From Rectinema subterraneum (lineage in GTDB: Bacteria > Spirochaetota > Spirochaetia > Treponematales > Rectinemataceae): DNA of 64,000 bases. The notes below the pieces were generated by a model. That model was not told the origin of the DNA. It saw only the letters and a list, made by a program, of their open reading frames with translations, and ran no database searches. The position numbers and the translations under genes were made by a program. Each line of letters opens with the position of its first letter. Position 1 is the stretch's first letter. This document shows, piece by piece, positions 52,324-61,581 of this stretch. Where the stretch lies: NCBI GenBank assembly GCA_009768935.1, contig WESA01000002.1, positions 62,001-126,000 on the forward strand, in the 5' to 3' direction.

Positions 52324-53841
52324 TTATGCAGTCTTTACCATTGTTTCTCGCTGCGTTGCGAGTTTCATTATCTCTTCTTCCGTAGCGCGTGCGCCATCGA
52401 GCTCGCCTGTAATGCGGCCTTCGCACATGACAATAATCCTGTCGCTCATCCGCAAAATTTCAGGCAACTCGGATGAAATCATGACCACCGCCTTGCCCAG
52501 CGAAGCAAGCTTGTTGAGCAGCAAATATATTTCCTGCTTCGCTCCGACATCGATTCCGCGCGTAGGTTCGTCAAAAAACAGCACATCGCAGTTTTTGACA
52601 AGCCATTTTGCGACAACAACTTTCTGCTGGTTGCCGCCTGACAGAAATTTGACCTTCTGCATCAAGCTCGGCGTTTTGATCGAGAGTGTTTCCACCTGTT
52701 TTTCCGCTGCCGCCTGCATCTTCTTCGGCCTTAACACCCCCATCGCATTCATAAAGGTAGGCAAATCAGTCATGCAGATATTGTCGAGCACGTCCATTCC
52801 AACAGCGAGTCCATAGCGTTTTCTGTCCTCAGAAAGATAGCCGATTCCATGGCGCACCGCATCGCGCGGATGGCGGATTACCACCTTCTTTCCTTTGACT
52901 ATGATCTCTCCTGAATCAATAGGATCAGCACCGAATACTGCCCGCGCAGTTTCTGTGCGCCCTGCGCCCATAAGCCCCGCAAAACCGAGAATTTCGCCTT
53001 TCCGGACATTGAAACTTACATTTCGCACCAAGCGCCCGCGATTCAGGTTGCGTACCTCAAGAACAACCTCGCCAAGCTTGCCTTCGGGGATGCGCCGCGC
53101 AGTCTCGTCGATTTTTCTGCCAACCATCAAAGGAATGATCTGATCGAGATTTGTCTCCGAAGCACGGAAGGTGCCCATGTACTGGCCGTCTCGCAGCACA
53201 GTAATCCGGTCCGAGATGCGGAACAGCTCATCCATCCTATGAGAAATGTAAATGATGCCAACACCCTGGGAACGCAAATGCCGAATGATATCAAACAGCT
53301 CTTCCACTTCTGTCTCGTTGAGCGCCGCGGTGGGCTCGTCCATGATGAGCACACGCGCATTGAATGACAGCGCTTTTACAATTTCAACCATCTGCTGCTT
53401 GGCGATTGTGAGCTCTCCTACCTTTACTCGGGGATCGAAATCCATGCGGAGCGTCTCAAAAAGCTTTCTGGCTTGCGCATTCAGTGCTTTTTCGTCGAGC
53501 ACAAAGCCGCCGGGCTTGCGAGGCTCTCGCCCGATATAGATATTCTGCGCGGCAGTGAGATGGTTCATGAGGTTGAGTTCTTGGTGGATGATGGAAATGC
53601 CGAGTTTTTGCGCTGCGCGCGGATTATGGATCTCAGCAGGCTTGCCGTTGATGAGAATTTCACCTGTATCGCGCTGGTAGACTCCTGAGAGAATCTTCAT
53701 AAGCGTCGATTTTCCGGCGCCGTTTTCTCCCACAAGCGTATGCACTTCACCAGGGTAGAGGTCGAATTGCACATCCTTCAGCGCTTGCACGCCAGGGAAG
53801 GCCTTGCTCAGGTTCCTGACGACGATAATAGGTTCCGCCAC
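52324..53841 (-). CDS. Sugar ABC transporter ATP-binding protein (RbsA/MglA type)
   Basis: About 505 residues, two ABC domains. Domain 1: Walker [13 protein letters not shown], signature-region [15 protein letters not shown], Walker [11 protein letters not shown]. Domain 2: GLMGAGRTE, signature [29 protein letters not shown] chose the GTG at 53841, with GAGGCGAG shortly upstream; the open frame running to 54000 passes through the operators and promoter and is not coding. First gene of the eight-gene operon. Confidence 0.94.
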   Translation of the reverse strand: MAEPIIVVRNLSKAFPGVQALKDVQFDLYPGEVHTLVGENGAGKSTLMKILSGVYQRDTGEILINGKPAEIHNPRAAQKLGISIIHQELNLMNHLTAAQNIYIGREPRKPGGFVLDEKALNAQARKLFETLRMDFDPRVKVGELTIAKQQMVEIVKALSFNARVLIMDEPTAALNETEVEELFDIIRHLRSQGVGIIYISHRMDELFRISDRITVLRDGQYMGTFRASETNLDQIIPLMVGRKIDETARRIPEGKLGEVVLEVRNLNRGRLVRNVSFNVRKGEILGFAGLMGAGRTETARAVFGADPIDSGEIIVKGKKVVIRHPRDAVRHGIGYLSEDRKRYGLAVGMDVLDNICMTDLPTFMNAMGVLRPKKMQAAAEKQVETLSIKTPSLMQKVKFLSGGNQQKVVVAKWLVKNCDVLFFDEPTRGIDVGAKQEIYLLLNKLASLGKAVVMISSELPEILRMSDRIIVMCEGRITGELDGARATEEEIMKLATQRETMVKTA

Positions 53842-53860
53842 TGCTCTCGCCTCGCTTTCA

Positions 53861-53874
53861 TGTATACGTTTACA
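53861..53874. promoter_or_regulatory. LacI-type operator, proximal
   Basis: TGTATACGTTTACA, a near-perfect palindrome around the central CG typical of LacI-family sites. It lies just downstream of the predicted sugar-operon promoter, where a bound repressor would block transcription. Confidence 0.65.
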
Positions 53875-53886
53875 TTCGACTGATAT

Positions 53887-53915
53887 ATTTTCAATGCAGT
53901 TCCGGATTCTGTCAA
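53887..53915 (-). promoter_or_regulatory. Promoter of the fucose-type operon
   Basis: Minus strand: perfect -35 TTGACA (53915-53910), 17 bases, weak -10 GAAAAT (53892-53887). It is bracketed by the two operator-like palindromes. Confidence 0.55.
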
Positions 53916-53924
53916 TAGCAAAAA

Positions 53925-53938
53925 TGCAAACGATTACA
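53925..53938. promoter_or_regulatory. LacI-type operator, distal
   Basis: TGCAAACGATTACA, same spacing and central CG as the proximal site, ten bases upstream of the -35. The two centres are 64 bases apart, about six helical turns, which would allow looping. Confidence 0.6.
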
Positions 53939-53959
53939 TGAATTTTAAAAGAACATATC

Positions 53960-53988
53960 TTGCATAATCGTATGCACAATGGTATATT
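53960..53988 (+). promoter_or_regulatory. Promoter of the DeoR-E2-E3-E1 operon with an internal palindrome
   Basis: -35 TTGCAT (53960-53965), 17 bases, and an extended -10 TGGTATATT (53980-53988). A perfect inverted repeat TGCATA-ATCG-TATGCA (53961-53976) covers the -35 and part of the spacer and is a good candidate operator, for either the DeoR or the LacI protein. Confidence 0.6.
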
Positions 53989-54057
53989 GTTAAAAAGCAT
54001 TCCGAAGCTGTTTCGAAGGAGATTAGAAAGCTTCAGAAAAGCTTTTCGGAGGGGGCC

Positions 54058-54813
54058 ATGCTGTACGATCTCAGTGATCGCGAAAGAGCTATCCTAGAGC
54101 TGCTTGCAGATCGCAGTTACCTTTCAGTATCCGAGTTTTCCAGCATTCTCGGCGTATCGGAAGTCACAATACGGGGAGACCTCTCCGCTCTTGAAGAGAA
54201 AGGATATCTCCTGCGCTCACGTGGAGGAGCTATCCCTGCCATACACCGCAATATAATCGAACGCCAGAAGCTGCACGTTGCAGAAAAGCAGAAAATCGCG
54301 AGGAAAGCAGCCGAGCTCGTTCATGACGGCGACAGAATCATGATCGAGGCAGGGACTACGACAGCGCTCATCACCCGGTACCTCGTGGGGAAACAGGATG
54401 TGCAGATTGTGACGAATTCGATGCTTGCCTTTTCGTATGCGCGGGTAAATCCCCAGATCAATCTCATCCTTACCGGCGGATCCTTCCGGCGCGAAACGGA
54501 ATCCCTTGTGGGACCTGTCGCAGTGCAAAGCCTTGGCAGTTTCAATGCTCGACTCGCATTCGTAGGCACGGACGGATTTTCCCTCGCAAGAGGCATGACA
54601 ACACAGCTCACAGAAGGCGCTGAAATTGTGCGCGCGATGAGCAAGCGGGCGGAAATCACGTGGCTTATCGCTGATTCATCGAAATTCGACAAAATAGGAT
54701 TTGTGAGCGTGCTGCCGCTTCAGGCAGTACATGGAATCATCACTGATGCAGGCTTGTCACAAGAAGCGGTGCAGGCGCTCCAGGCCGAAGGTCTCGAAAT
54801 CCTGCTCGCATAA
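54058..54813 (+). CDS. DeoR/GlpR-family transcriptional regulator
   Basis: 251 residues. N-terminal helix-turn-helix ([37 protein letters not shown]), then the sugar-phosphate sensor domain ([47 protein letters not shown]). Such proteins repress sugar operons and are released by phosphorylated sugars. First gene of the plus-strand operon, with GGAGGGGG just before ATG. The E2 gene follows 16 bases after its stop. Confidence 0.94.
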   Translation: MLYDLSDRERAILELLADRSYLSVSEFSSILGVSEVTIRGDLSALEEKGYLLRSRGGAIPAIHRNIIERQKLHVAEKQKIARKAAELVHDGDRIMIEAGTTTALITRYLVGKQDVQIVTNSMLAFSYARVNPQINLILTGGSFRRETESLVGPVAVQSLGSFNARLAFVGTDGFSLARGMTTQLTEGAEIVRAMSKRAEITWLIADSSKFDKIGFVSVLPLQAVHGIITDAGLSQEAVQALQAEGLEILLA

Positions 54814-54829
54814 ATTAAAGGAAGGAAAA

Positions 54830-56149
54830 ATGGCTACGACGATCATTATGCCGAAGCTCGGCAATACAGTAGAATCGAGTGTGATTCTGTCATGGAAAGT
54901 CAAACCGGGGGATGCTGTCAAAGCGGACACAGTGCTCTGCGAAATTGAAACCGACAAGGCGACTATGGATGTACCCGCAGGGCTCGAAGGCACGGTGCTC
55001 GCGCTTCTGCACAAAGAAGGCGACGATGTGCCCGTGCTCGAGCCGATTGCGGTCATCGGCGCTCCGGGTGAGCCAATAGGTGAACCAATGCCAGAAAAGA
55101 AAAGTTCCGAATCAGAGCCCGCCGCCCAGACAGCCCGGCCTGCTCAGCCTTCTTTGGCTGATCATTCTGCCTCGACCGCGGAGCCTGCTGCAGCCGAAAA
55201 GCATGCAAGCCCGCGCGCCCGGCAGGCCATGTTCCAGCTTGGTGTCGATATCGAAGCAATTCCACTAGGGAGTGGTCCGCAAGGAAGGATTATCGAGCGC
55301 GATGTGATTGCGGCGTCGTTTGCCGAGCCAAAAGCCGCCGATGGCATAGCCAGCCAGACAACTCAGGCGGCGGCCCAGGAGGCGCAACCTGCAACCGCAG
55401 CGCAGCCTGCGGCGCAGCCCGCACCTGCAGGCCAATCCCCAACGCAGCCCGCCCAGGAATATGAGACCATCTCTCTTATCGGCATCCGCAAGCGCATCGC
55501 AAACCGTATGCGCGAATCCATCCAAACCACGGCTCAGTACACCGAACACAGTTCTGCCGATGCAGAGCGCCTCCTTGCCCTTCGCGCGCGGCTCAAAGCA
55601 CAAAAAAATCCCGAGCTTTCGGGCATAACCATAGGCGACCTTGTGCTCGCTGCGGTGATCAAAGTTCTGCCAGAGTTCCCGGAATTCAATGCGCATCTTG
55701 AAGAAGGGACACTCAAACTCTACAAGCCGATTCATCTTGGAGTCGCGGTGGATACGCCAAAGGGCCTTATGGTACCGGTGGTCCGCAATGCACAAGCGCT
55801 CTCTCTCAGCGCGCTTTCCAAAGAAGTAAAGCGTCTTGCCCAAGCTTGCCAGAACGGGACCATCGACCCCGACTCGCTTTCAGGCTCAACCTTCACCGTG
55901 ACCAACCTCGGCGCCTATGGCATCGAGCAATTTGCGCCCGTTATCAATGCGCCGGAGACAGCGATTCTCGGGGTGTGCGCAATCCGTCCTGCGCTCATCC
56001 AGAAAGAAAAAGGCATCGAAACCCGCATGCGCATCGGGCTGTCACTCACCGCGGATCATCAAGTGATCGATGGCGCGTACGCCGCGCGATTCCTTGCAAG
56101 GCTGGCCGAGGTCATCACTGACATTGATTTTCTATTTATGTCATTTTAG
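54830..56149 (+). CDS. 2-oxo acid dehydrogenase E2 (dihydrolipoyl acyltransferase)
   Basis: 439 residues. One lipoyl domain (1-80) with lipoyl-lysine Lys43 in ETDKATMDV, an Ala/Pro linker, an E1/E3-binding domain (ASPRARQAMFQLGVDIEAIPLGSGPQGRIIERDV), and a second Ala/Gln/Pro linker. The catalytic acyltransferase core has the active-site block ADHQVIDGAYAARFL. The acyl substrate (acetyl or other) is not readable. I chose ATG 54830 with AAGGAAGG upstream; the open frame to 54731 overlaps the regulator. Confidence 0.93.
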   Translation: MATTIIMPKLGNTVESSVILSWKVKPGDAVKADTVLCEIETDKATMDVPAGLEGTVLALLHKEGDDVPVLEPIAVIGAPGEPIGEPMPEKKSSESEPAAQTARPAQPSLADHSASTAEPAAAEKHASPRARQAMFQLGVDIEAIPLGSGPQGRIIERDVIAASFAEPKAADGIASQTTQAAAQEAQPATAAQPAAQPAPAGQSPTQPAQEYETISLIGIRKRIANRMRESIQTTAQYTEHSSADAERLLALRARLKAQKNPELSGITIGDLVLAAVIKVLPEFPEFNAHLEEGTLKLYKPIHLGVAVDTPKGLMVPVVRNAQALSLSALSKEVKRLAQACQNGTIDPDSLSGSTFTVTNLGAYGIEQFAPVINAPETAILGVCAIRPALIQKEKGIETRMRIGLSLTADHQVIDGAYAARFLARLAEVITDIDFLFMSF

Positions 56150-56160
56150 GAGATAGATAT

Positions 56161-57618
56161 ATGGCTCATTATGATGTTGCGATACTAGGCGGCGGCCCCG
56201 GAGGCTACCTAGCAGCTGAACGCCTTGCTGAAGCCCATCTGCGCGTCGCGCTCATCGAAAAAGGCGATATCGGCGGGACCTGCCTCAATATCGGCTGTAT
56301 CCCGACCAAAACCCTTCTCAACAGCGCAAAGCTCTATACCCATGCGAAAGAGAGCTCACCATTCGGCATCGAAACCGAGGGAGTTCGCGTAAACTGGCAG
56401 CGTACACTCGAATGGAAGAATGAAGTCGTCACCCGCCTGCGCCGCTCCCTCGAGCTCACCCTCAAGAAAGCGGGAGTCGAGATTGTCCGCGGTTCAGGCA
56501 TGCTCACAGGCGCCAAGACAATCGAAGTCCGGCCCGAGACAAAAAACCAGAAAGCGCTCTCCGAACCGGCAGGCACTGCATCGGCAAACCTTGCGTCGGC
56601 AGACCTTGCGCCGACCGGCCCCCTGCAGCTCGAAGCCGACCAAATCATCATCGCAACAGGCTCCTCGCCCATTCTGCCACCTATTCCGGGCACTGCGGGC
56701 AACCCCGCCATCAAAGATTCGACCGGCCTGCTTTCACTATCGGAAATTCCACAGAAGCTCTGCATCATCGGCGGCGGCGTCATCGGCGTCGAATTTGCAA
56801 GCCTTTTTTCGGCTCTCGGTTCCAGGGTAACCGTCATCGAAATGATGGACGAAATCGTTCCCGTAATGGACCCACAGATGGCTATGATGCTGAGAAATGC
56901 GCTCAAGCAGGTTACCTTTTTGCGCAGTACCAAAGTAACTGCGGTTAACGGGAACAAGGTTGAATACCAGACTAAAACTGGCGAGCAGGGCTCCGTAGAA
57001 GCCGACATCGTGCTCATGTCGGTCGGGCGCAAAGCGAATATCGAAGGCTGGGGCGCACAGGAAGCCGGCCTCGAGATCAAGAATCGCAGCATCGCAACAG
57101 ACGAGCACATGCGCACCAATCTGCCCGGTGTCTGGGCTATCGGCGATGTTACTGGCAAAAGCCAGCTTGCTCACGCCGCGTATCGCATGGCGGAAGTCGC
57201 AGTCGCCGATATCCTCGCCCGCCGCACTGGACAGCACGGCCCGCAGATATTTGTACCCGAGACCGTGCCCTGGGCGCTTTACTCCATGCCGGAGGCGGCA
57301 GGCGTCGGCTACACCGAAAGCGAAGCAAAGGCCAAAGGCTACGAAATTGAAGTCATTCGCTCGCCTTACGGAGTTTCTGGCCGCTTTATCGCAGAAAATG
57401 GATTCAGCGCACCGGGCTCCATTAAAATCATTATGGAAAAGGACAGCCAAAGACTTCTAGGGATTCACCTTCTGGGCCCCTATGCATCTGAACATATCTG
57501 GGGCCTAGCGCTTGCCCTTGAACGCAGGCTGCCCTTGTCGGCCTTGCAAAATATGGTCTTCCCGCATCCGACAGTATCAGAAGTGATACGCGAAGCCGCA
57601 TGGAGTGCGCACAAATAA
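56161..57618 (+). CDS. lpdA: Dihydrolipoamide dehydrogenase (E3)
   Basis: 485 residues. FAD site LGGGPGGYLAAERLA, redox disulfide Cys41/Cys46 in GGTCLNIGCIPTK, NAD site CIIGGGVIGVEFASLFSALG, and the C-terminal catalytic motif FPHPTVSEV. A ~20-residue Ala/Ser/Leu insert (around residues 140-160, with the repeated SADLA/SANLA) lies before the LEADQIIIATGSSP strand, an unusual addition. It reoxidises the E2 lipoyl groups with NAD. It starts 11 bases after E2. Confidence 0.93.
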   Translation: MAHYDVAILGGGPGGYLAAERLAEAHLRVALIEKGDIGGTCLNIGCIPTKTLLNSAKLYTHAKESSPFGIETEGVRVNWQRTLEWKNEVVTRLRRSLELTLKKAGVEIVRGSGMLTGAKTIEVRPETKNQKALSEPAGTASANLASADLAPTGPLQLEADQIIIATGSSPILPPIPGTAGNPAIKDSTGLLSLSEIPQKLCIIGGGVIGVEFASLFSALGSRVTVIEMMDEIVPVMDPQMAMMLRNALKQVTFLRSTKVTAVNGNKVEYQTKTGEQGSVEADIVLMSVGRKANIEGWGAQEAGLEIKNRSIATDEHMRTNLPGVWAIGDVTGKSQLAHAAYRMAEVAVADILARRTGQHGPQIFVPETVPWALYSMPEAAGVGYTESEAKAKGYEIEVIRSPYGVSGRFIAENGFSAPGSIKIIMEKDSQRLLGIHLLGPYASEHIWGLALALERRLPLSALQNMVFPHPTVSEVIREAAWSAHK

Positions 57619-57651
57619 TTGCCAATTACTCGTAATATAAGGAGTTAGAAT

Positions 57652-60108
57652 ATGCCAAAATCATTGCCTATTGAACCAAGTCAAGTCCGCAAAAGCGGAA
57701 CATTGAAGATTCCCGAAATCCCCCTCAATCAATACACGCGCAACATCGATGCCGAGCGCGCCCGTTTCGGCAACGAAGGCTTGCGCGCAATACTCCACGA
57801 CATGATCATCGTGCGCGAATTCGAAACGATGCTCAACTCGCTCAAGACGATGGGTGCGTGGGAAGGCATCGAATACAACCATAAAGGGCCTGCCCACCTT
57901 TCGATCGGTCAGGAAGCGGCGGTTGTCGGCCAGGCGGCAGCCCTCGATCCCGAAGATTTCATTTTTGGCTCGCACCGCAGCCACGGCGAGATTCTTTCCA
58001 AGTGCCTCTCAGCAGCGCGCAAACTCGACGAACCACGCCTCCAATCCGTTATGACATCGTGGCTAGATGGTGAAACACTTGAGTTTGCAAAGCGAATGCC
58101 GCACTCTGATACATTTTCGCTCGCGCGCAATTTTATCGTGTTCGGCACCCTTGCGGAGATTTTTGCGCGCAAAGCCGGATTCAATCGCGGCATGGGCGGC
58201 TCGATGCATGCCTTCTTCACGCCGTTCGGATCAATGCCAAATAACGCAATAGTCGGTGGCTCGGCCGATATCGCCCTCGGCTCGGCCCTCTTCAAACGCA
58301 TCAACAAAAAACCCGGCATTGTCATTGCAAACATCGGCGACGCGTCGATGGGCTGCGGCCCTGTGTGGGAAGCTATGATGATGGCTTCGATGGACCAGTA
58401 CCGGACGCTCTGGCCTGAATCAGCAGGCGGCGCGCCTCCTATCCTCTTCAATTTCTTCAACAATTTCTATGGAATGGGCGGCCAGACCTATGGCGAAACA
58501 ATGGGATTCGGCGTGCTCGCGCGTGCCGGCGCAGGCGTCAATCCCGAGGCAATGCATGCCGAGCGTGTCGACGGCCTCGATCCCCTTGCGGTTGCGGATG
58601 CCGTTCTCAGAAAAAAGAAAATCCTCCTCGAAGGCAAGGGTCCGGTGCTCCTCGATACCATCACGTATCGAATTTCCGGCCACTCTCCCAGCGACGCGTC
58701 GAGCTACCGCACCAAAGAAGAAATCGAAGAATGGCAGAAAAACGACTCCATTGCAGAGTTATCGCAGTATCTCCTCAAGCACAGCATAATCAGCGAGTCC
58801 GACCTCGCCGCCATGCGCAACGAAATCCATAGCACAATCTTCGAAGCAGTAAAGCTAGCGACCAACGAATCGGCCTGCCCCCGCGCCGATGGCAAATTCA
58901 TCGAATCGGTCATGTATTCCAACAAAAAAATCCTGAAACTCGAAGACCGCGAGCCTGAGGTGCTGCAGGCAGGCGAGGACAACCCGCGCGTGCAAGCGAT
59001 AGCCCGCCGCGCCCGCTATGCCTTCGATGCGGACGGCAAGGCTCTGCCAAAAAACAAAGTCTACCAGTTCCGCGACGGCATTTTCGAAGCGCTCCTCTAT
59101 CATTTCAAAGCCGACCCCACCCTCGCTGCCTGGGGCGAAGAAAATCGCGACTGGGGAGGGGCCTTTGCCGTCTACCGCGGGCTCACCGAAGCGCTGCCAT
59201 ATCCACGACTTTTCAACAGTTCGATTTCCGAAGGCGCCATTGTTGGTTCAGGCGTGGGCTACGCGCTTTCCGGAGGGCGGGCGGTCGTCGAACTCATGTA
59301 CTGCGATTTTCTTGGCCGCGCAGGCGACGAAATTTTCAACCAGGCTTCCAAATGGCAAGCCATGTCGGCAGGCGTGCTCAAAATGCCACTTGTCATCCGC
59401 GTATCCATCGGCAACAAGTACGGCGCACAGCACAGCCAGGACTGGTCGGCGCTGGTCGCGCACATTCCCGGACTCAAGGTGTACTTCCCGGCGACTCCCT
59501 ACGATGCCAAGGGCATGATGCACCTGGCCCTAAGCGGCACCGATCCGGTCGTGTTCCTCGAAAGCCAGCTTCTGTACGATATCGGCGAACAGTTCGAGAA
59601 AGACGGCGTTCCGCAGGGGTATTACGAGCTGCTGGAGGGCAAGCCCGCCGTCAGAAAGCCCGGAAAGGATCTTACGATCGCGACCTACGGCGCGACACTC
59701 TATCGTGCCCTCGAAGCGGCCCGAATTCTTGAGGAAAAGTACGGCATCTCCACGGAAGTCATGGATCTGCGCTTCCTCGCCCCCTTCGACTACGAGCCGC
59801 TCATCGAGAGCGTGCGGAAGACCGGCAGGCTTGTACTTGCATCCGACGCGGTCGAGCGCGGCTCCTTCCTGCATACCATTGCGTCGAATGTGCAGACCCT
59901 GGCTTTCGACTGGCTCGATGCGCCCGTTGCGGTCGTCGGCTCGCGAAACTGGATTACGCCCGCCGCCGAAATGGAAAGCATTTATTTCCCCCAGCCACAA
60001 TGGATTGTTGACACGGTGCACGAGCGAGTGCTGCCCCTTCCAGGCCACACGCCTTCAAGCGTACAAACCGCGCAGGATATCGCACGACGCTACAGGGCTG
60101 GCGTATAA
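57652..60108 (+). CDS. Fused E1 alpha-beta 2-oxo acid dehydrogenase
   Basis: 818 residues in one frame. Residues 1-~420 are an E1 alpha subunit: [24 protein letters not shown]-type region [23 protein letters not shown], and TPP-binding [13 protein letters not shown] with [12 protein letters not shown]. From ~450 it is E1 beta: [16 protein letters not shown], the [22 protein letters not shown] segment, FNQASKW and [18 protein letters not shown]. It decarboxylates a 2-oxo acid and passes the acyl group to E2. Pyruvate, acetoin or a branched-chain acid are possible. Such fusions are known but uncommon. The order E2-E3-E1 is reversed from usual pdh operons. Confidence 0.92.
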   Translation: MPKSLPIEPSQVRKSGTLKIPEIPLNQYTRNIDAERARFGNEGLRAILHDMIIVREFETMLNSLKTMGAWEGIEYNHKGPAHLSIGQEAAVVGQAAALDPEDFIFGSHRSHGEILSKCLSAARKLDEPRLQSVMTSWLDGETLEFAKRMPHSDTFSLARNFIVFGTLAEIFARKAGFNRGMGGSMHAFFTPFGSMPNNAIVGGSADIALGSALFKRINKKPGIVIANIGDASMGCGPVWEAMMMASMDQYRTLWPESAGGAPPILFNFFNNFYGMGGQTYGETMGFGVLARAGAGVNPEAMHAERVDGLDPLAVADAVLRKKKILLEGKGPVLLDTITYRISGHSPSDASSYRTKEEIEEWQKNDSIAELSQYLLKHSIISESDLAAMRNEIHSTIFEAVKLATNESACPRADGKFIESVMYSNKKILKLEDREPEVLQAGEDNPRVQAIARRARYAFDADGKALPKNKVYQFRDGIFEALLYHFKADPTLAAWGEENRDWGGAFAVYRGLTEALPYPRLFNSSISEGAIVGSGVGYALSGGRAVVELMYCDFLGRAGDEIFNQASKWQAMSAGVLKMPLVIRVSIGNKYGAQHSQDWSALVAHIPGLKVYFPATPYDAKGMMHLALSGTDPVVFLESQLLYDIGEQFEKDGVPQGYYELLEGKPAVRKPGKDLTIATYGATLYRALEAARILEEKYGISTEVMDLRFLAPFDYEPLIESVRKTGRLVLASDAVERGSFLHTIASNVQTLAFDWLDAPVAVVGSRNWITPAAEMESIYFPQPQWIVDTVHERVLPLPGHTPSSVQTAQDIARRYRAGV

Positions 60109-60121
60109 AGTCAAAAAAGTT

Positions 60122-60147
60122 AAAAAAGGGGTCAGACCCCGTTTTTT
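60122..60147 (+). terminator. Palindromic repeat (family B) with terminator-like A/T tracts
   Basis: GGGGTCAGACCCC (60128-60140) is flanked by six A before and six T after (one G between), giving GGGG/CCCC plus an A/T stem. It lies between the E1 gene and the PHP gene and could end or attenuate transcription. It matches the repeat family seen at 22285, 38433 and 41274. Confidence 0.5.
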
Positions 60148-60162
60148 AAAAGGAGACTTGCT

Positions 60163-61581
60163 GTGCAGCCAGATTATCCTAGGATTGATATCAAAATTGC
60201 CGAGTCTATCATCGCGGACCCTGCCAGGTCGCCAGGAGAGCGCCTTGAGGCGCTTTCGGCGATCGCAAGGGCAATGGGGCTCAGGCTGCAGACAGGGCCA
60301 GCGCGGCGCCCGCCTGCGCGCTCGGGCGAATCCAACAACCACATCCATACGTGTTACAGCTTTAGTCCGTACACGCCTGCGGGGGCAGCGCTCGCGGCGC
60401 GCAGGGCCGGCCTCGACGTGGCGGGTTCCGTAGACCACGACTCGTACGCGGCCGCGGGCGAAATGCGCGCCGCTTGTGCCATGCTCGACCTTGGCGTCGT
60501 CACAGGTTTTGAACTGCGAGTGTCCCTCAAAGCCGCTGCTCACGAGTTCCCCGAAGCAACCGCGCGCCTCCTCACCGAGCGAAAACTCAACAATCCCGAC
60601 TCGGCAGGTATCATCTACATGACAATTCAGGGCGTACCAGCCTCTGCGCGCGCTGAGGTCGAGGCTTTTCTCGAGCCTGTCCGGAGCGCCCGCTATGCGC
60701 GCACCGAGCGCATGGTCGAACGCGCCAATGCCCTGCTCTCCTCGTTCGGCCTGCCATCAATCAATTTCAAAAACGACATCGTAGACAGATCCAAATTCGC
60801 AGAAGGTGGCACGATCACAGAGCGCCACCTTCTTGCTGCAGTCTCGCGCTCTATGCTCTCGGCCATGCAGCCTGGCCCTGCTCTTGTCGATTGGCTCGAG
60901 GCAAAACTAGGCCTTGCGCTCAGCGCATCCCAGCGGCGCCTGCTGTCCGACCCCGAAAATCCCTTTATCATGTACGACCTTCTGGGATCTCTCAAAGCCG
61001 GCTTTCTCGACCGCATTTTCATTCAACCAGACGAAGAATGCGTCGATGTCCGCGATGCCATCGCCCTCGCCAGGCGCATCGGCGCAATCGCTGCCTACGC
61101 GTACCTCGGCGATGTCGCAGAGTCTCCCACCGGCGACAAAAAAGCCGAAAAATTCGAGGACGAAGTGCTGGATGAGCTCATGCCGGCCCTCAAGGAGCTC
61201 GGCTTCCCTGCCATCACGTATATGCCCCCGCGCAATACCAAAGCCCAGCTTTCGCGCCTGCAGAAACTCTGCGCGCAATATGATTTTATGGAAATTTCAG
61301 GAGTCGATATCAATCAGCCCCGCCAATCCTTCAGATGCCCGGAGCTTCTGGAGCCTGAATTCCGCCATCTCGACGATGCGACATGGGCCATGGTCGCCCA
61401 CGAAGCGCTCAGCTCGATCGACCGGCGCTTCGCCTTCTTTGCAAACGACAATCCGTTTGCGCGCCTCCCCATTAAAGAAAGAATTTCATTATATTCAAAG
61501 GCAGGCAGGGAAATCGACTTTGCTGATCCTTATTCCCTGGAAAGAATTACAAACTCGCTTCTCAAGGAGAAGTTCCTATGA
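60163..61581 (+). CDS. PHP-domain metallohydrolase
   Basis: 472 residues. PHP (polymerase and histidinol phosphatase) metal motifs: NHIHTCYSFSPYTP (His60 and His62), SVDHDSYAAAGE (Asp91, His92, Asp93) and VVTGFELRVS. The long C-terminal half (residues 200-470) is not recognised beyond being part of this larger PHP group, with GVDINQPRQSF near the end. It probably hydrolyses a phosphoester, with a sugar phosphate suggested by context. The GTG start has AGGAG upstream; it overlaps the SDR gene by ATGA. Confidence 0.8.
   Translation: MQPDYPRIDIKIAESIIADPARSPGERLEALSAIARAMGLRLQTGPARRPPARSGESNNHIHTCYSFSPYTPAGAALAARRAGLDVAGSVDHDSYAAAGEMRAACAMLDLGVVTGFELRVSLKAAAHEFPEATARLLTERKLNNPDSAGIIYMTIQGVPASARAEVEAFLEPVRSARYARTERMVERANALLSSFGLPSINFKNDIVDRSKFAEGGTITERHLLAAVSRSMLSAMQPGPALVDWLEAKLGLALSASQRRLLSDPENPFIMYDLLGSLKAGFLDRIFIQPDEECVDVRDAIALARRIGAIAAYAYLGDVAESPTGDKKAEKFEDEVLDELMPALKELGFPAITYMPPRNTKAQLSRLQKLCAQYDFMEISGVDINQPRQSFRCPELLEPEFRHLDDATWAMVAHEALSSIDRRFAFFANDNPFARLPIKERISLYSKAGREIDFADPYSLERITNSLLKEKFL

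Noticed and set aside
53842-54000. N-terminal extension of the RbsA-type ATPase
   Set aside because: It would run through the promoter and both operators; a GTG with a ribosome site at 53841 matches the family start.
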